From an uncultured Collinsella sp. (GTDB lineage Bacteria; Actinomycetota; Coriobacteriia; Coriobacteriales; Coriobacteriaceae), in the NCBI GenBank assembly GCA_902464645.1, contig CABQKL010000104.1, forward strand, positions 1-6,052: 6,052 bases of DNA, given 5' to 3'. The position numbers were made by a program, and so were the translations under genes. How positions within the stretch are numbered: the stretch's first letter is position 1; every line of letters begins with the position of its first letter. The notes beneath the pieces are model-generated. The model had not been told where the DNA came from, did not search any database, and was given only the letters and a program-made list of their open reading frames with translations. This document shows, piece after piece, positions 5,199 to 6,052 of this stretch.

Positions 5199-6052
5199 AT
5201 GAACACTATCCAGATCAATCCGGCCGATAACGTGATCGTCGCGCTGTCGCCGCTTGCCAAGGGCGCCGCCGTCGCGGTTCTCGGGGTGGGCGAGGTCGTT
5301 GCCGCGGAGGATATTCCGCAGGGCCACAAGATGGCCGTGCGTGCCATTGCGGCGGGGGAGGACGTCGTCAAGTACGGTCTTCCTATCGGCCACGTGACGG
5401 GCGACATCCAGCCCGGTCAGTGGCTTCATACGCATAACGTCAAGACCAACCTTTCGGGCGAGGTCGAGTACGCTTACAACCCGACGCATCCGGTTGTTGA
5501 GCCGGTTGAGCCCGAGACCTTTATGGGCTTCCGTCGCGCCGACGGTCGCGCCGCCACGCGCAACGAGCTGTGGATTATCCCCACGGTCGGCTGCGTCAAC
5601 GAGGTCGCGCGCGCCATGTGCGAGCAGGCTCAGGATCTGGTCGAGGGTTCGCTGGAGGGCGTTTACTACTTCCCGCATCCCTTTGGCTGTTCCCAGACCG
5701 GCGCCGACCACGCCCAGACACGCCGTCTGCTGGTGGCGCTTTCGCGTCACGCAAACGCTGCGGGTGTGCTGTTCCTATCGCTCGGTTGCGAAAACTGCAC
5801 GCACCAGCAGGTGCTCGACGAGCTCGGTGACTTCGATCACGAGCGCGTTCGCTTCCTCACCTGCCAGGATGTAGCCGACGAGCAGGTCGAGGGCCACAAG
5901 ATCCTGTCCGAGCTGGCCGACCTGGCCAAGCGGGCCAAGCGTGAGCCCATTCCCGCCTCCGAACTGGTCATTGGCCTTAAGTGCGGTGGCTCTGACGGTC
6001 TTTCGGGCATTACCGCCAACCCCACGATCGGTCGCGTGAGCGATATGGTCGT
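5199..6052 (+). CDS. uxaA: Altronate dehydratase, 3' end beyond the window (partial)
   Basis: UxaA (EC 4.2.1.7) dehydrates D-altronate to 2-dehydro-3-deoxy-D-gluconate, the third step of galacturonate catabolism. 284 complete codons are present of about 495 expected from the E. coli enzyme; the reading frame is open to the window edge. The N-terminal SAF domain covers about residues 1-95, with QGHKMAV (41-47), VKYGLPIG (57-64) and HTHNVKTNL (77-85). After a linker the dehydratase domain begins, with RNELWIIPTVGCVN (121-134), HPFGCSQTGADH (160-171), LGCEN (195-199) and KCGGSDGLSGITANP (261-275), all close to E. coli UxaA. The conserved Cys residues are in place for this iron-dependent family. 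The start is set by AGGA (5186-5189), 9 nt before the ATG, and by the alignment (MNTIQINPADNVIVAL versus MQYIKIHALDNVAVAL). It lies 75 bp after uxaB and is probably co-transcribed. Confidence 0.95.
   Translation, partial: MNTIQINPADNVIVALSPLAKGAAVAVLGVGEVVAAEDIPQGHKMAVRAIAAGEDVVKYGLPIGHVTGDIQPGQWLHTHNVKTNLSGEVEYAYNPTHPVVEPVEPETFMGFRRADGRAATRNELWIIPTVGCVNEVARAMCEQAQDLVEGSLEGVYYFPHPFGCSQTGADHAQTRRLLVALSRHANAAGVLFLSLGCENCTHQQVLDELGDFDHERVRFLTCQDVADEQVEGHKILSELADLAKRAKREPIPASELVIGLKCGGSDGLSGITANPTIGRVSDMV

Overview
The window looks like chromosomal DNA from a high-GC, gut-type Actinomycetota, most likely a coriobacterium such as Collinsella. The grounds are a G/C-ending codon preference, a FeoB-type gene end followed by a FeoB-associated Cys-rich small protein, and a LacI-controlled hexuronate cluster. 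The genus is an inference from gene content and composition and was not tested by any search.

Left part (1-630): the last 44 codons of a membrane protein, probably the ferrous iron permease FeoB. It is followed by a 39-bp tandem duplication that runs into an intrinsic terminator. Next is a small gene for a FeoB-associated membrane protein with a Cys-rich tail, closed by its own hairpin terminator. This is the end of an iron(II) uptake locus.

Middle (631-2085): a LacI-family repressor gene (722-1801) with a strong terminator behind it, then a regulatory region with two near-identical palindromes sharing GTGAACGTTCAC. The first overlaps the -35 and the second covers the predicted transcription start of the next operon. 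The divider between the iron locus and the sugar-acid locus is therefore the regulator gene.

Right part (2086-6052): three co-directional genes in the order uxaC - uxaB - uxaA (the last cut by the window edge). UxaC isomerises D-galacturonate to D-tagaturonate (and can turn D-glucuronate into D-fructuronate), UxaB reduces D-tagaturonate to D-altronate with NADH, and UxaA dehydrates D-altronate to 2-keto-3-deoxygluconate. This is the classical isomerase pathway for pectin-derived galacturonate. The KDG kinase, KDPG aldolase and uronate transporter are not in the window. A terminator-like hairpin sits between uxaC and uxaB, so the isomerase may be made in excess of the two galacturonate-specific enzymes.

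I see no mobile element, CRISPR array, tRNA or rRNA, and no previously undescribed system. The most interesting content is regulatory: the paired operators, the hairpin inside the operon, and the tandem repeat that duplicates one arm of a terminator.
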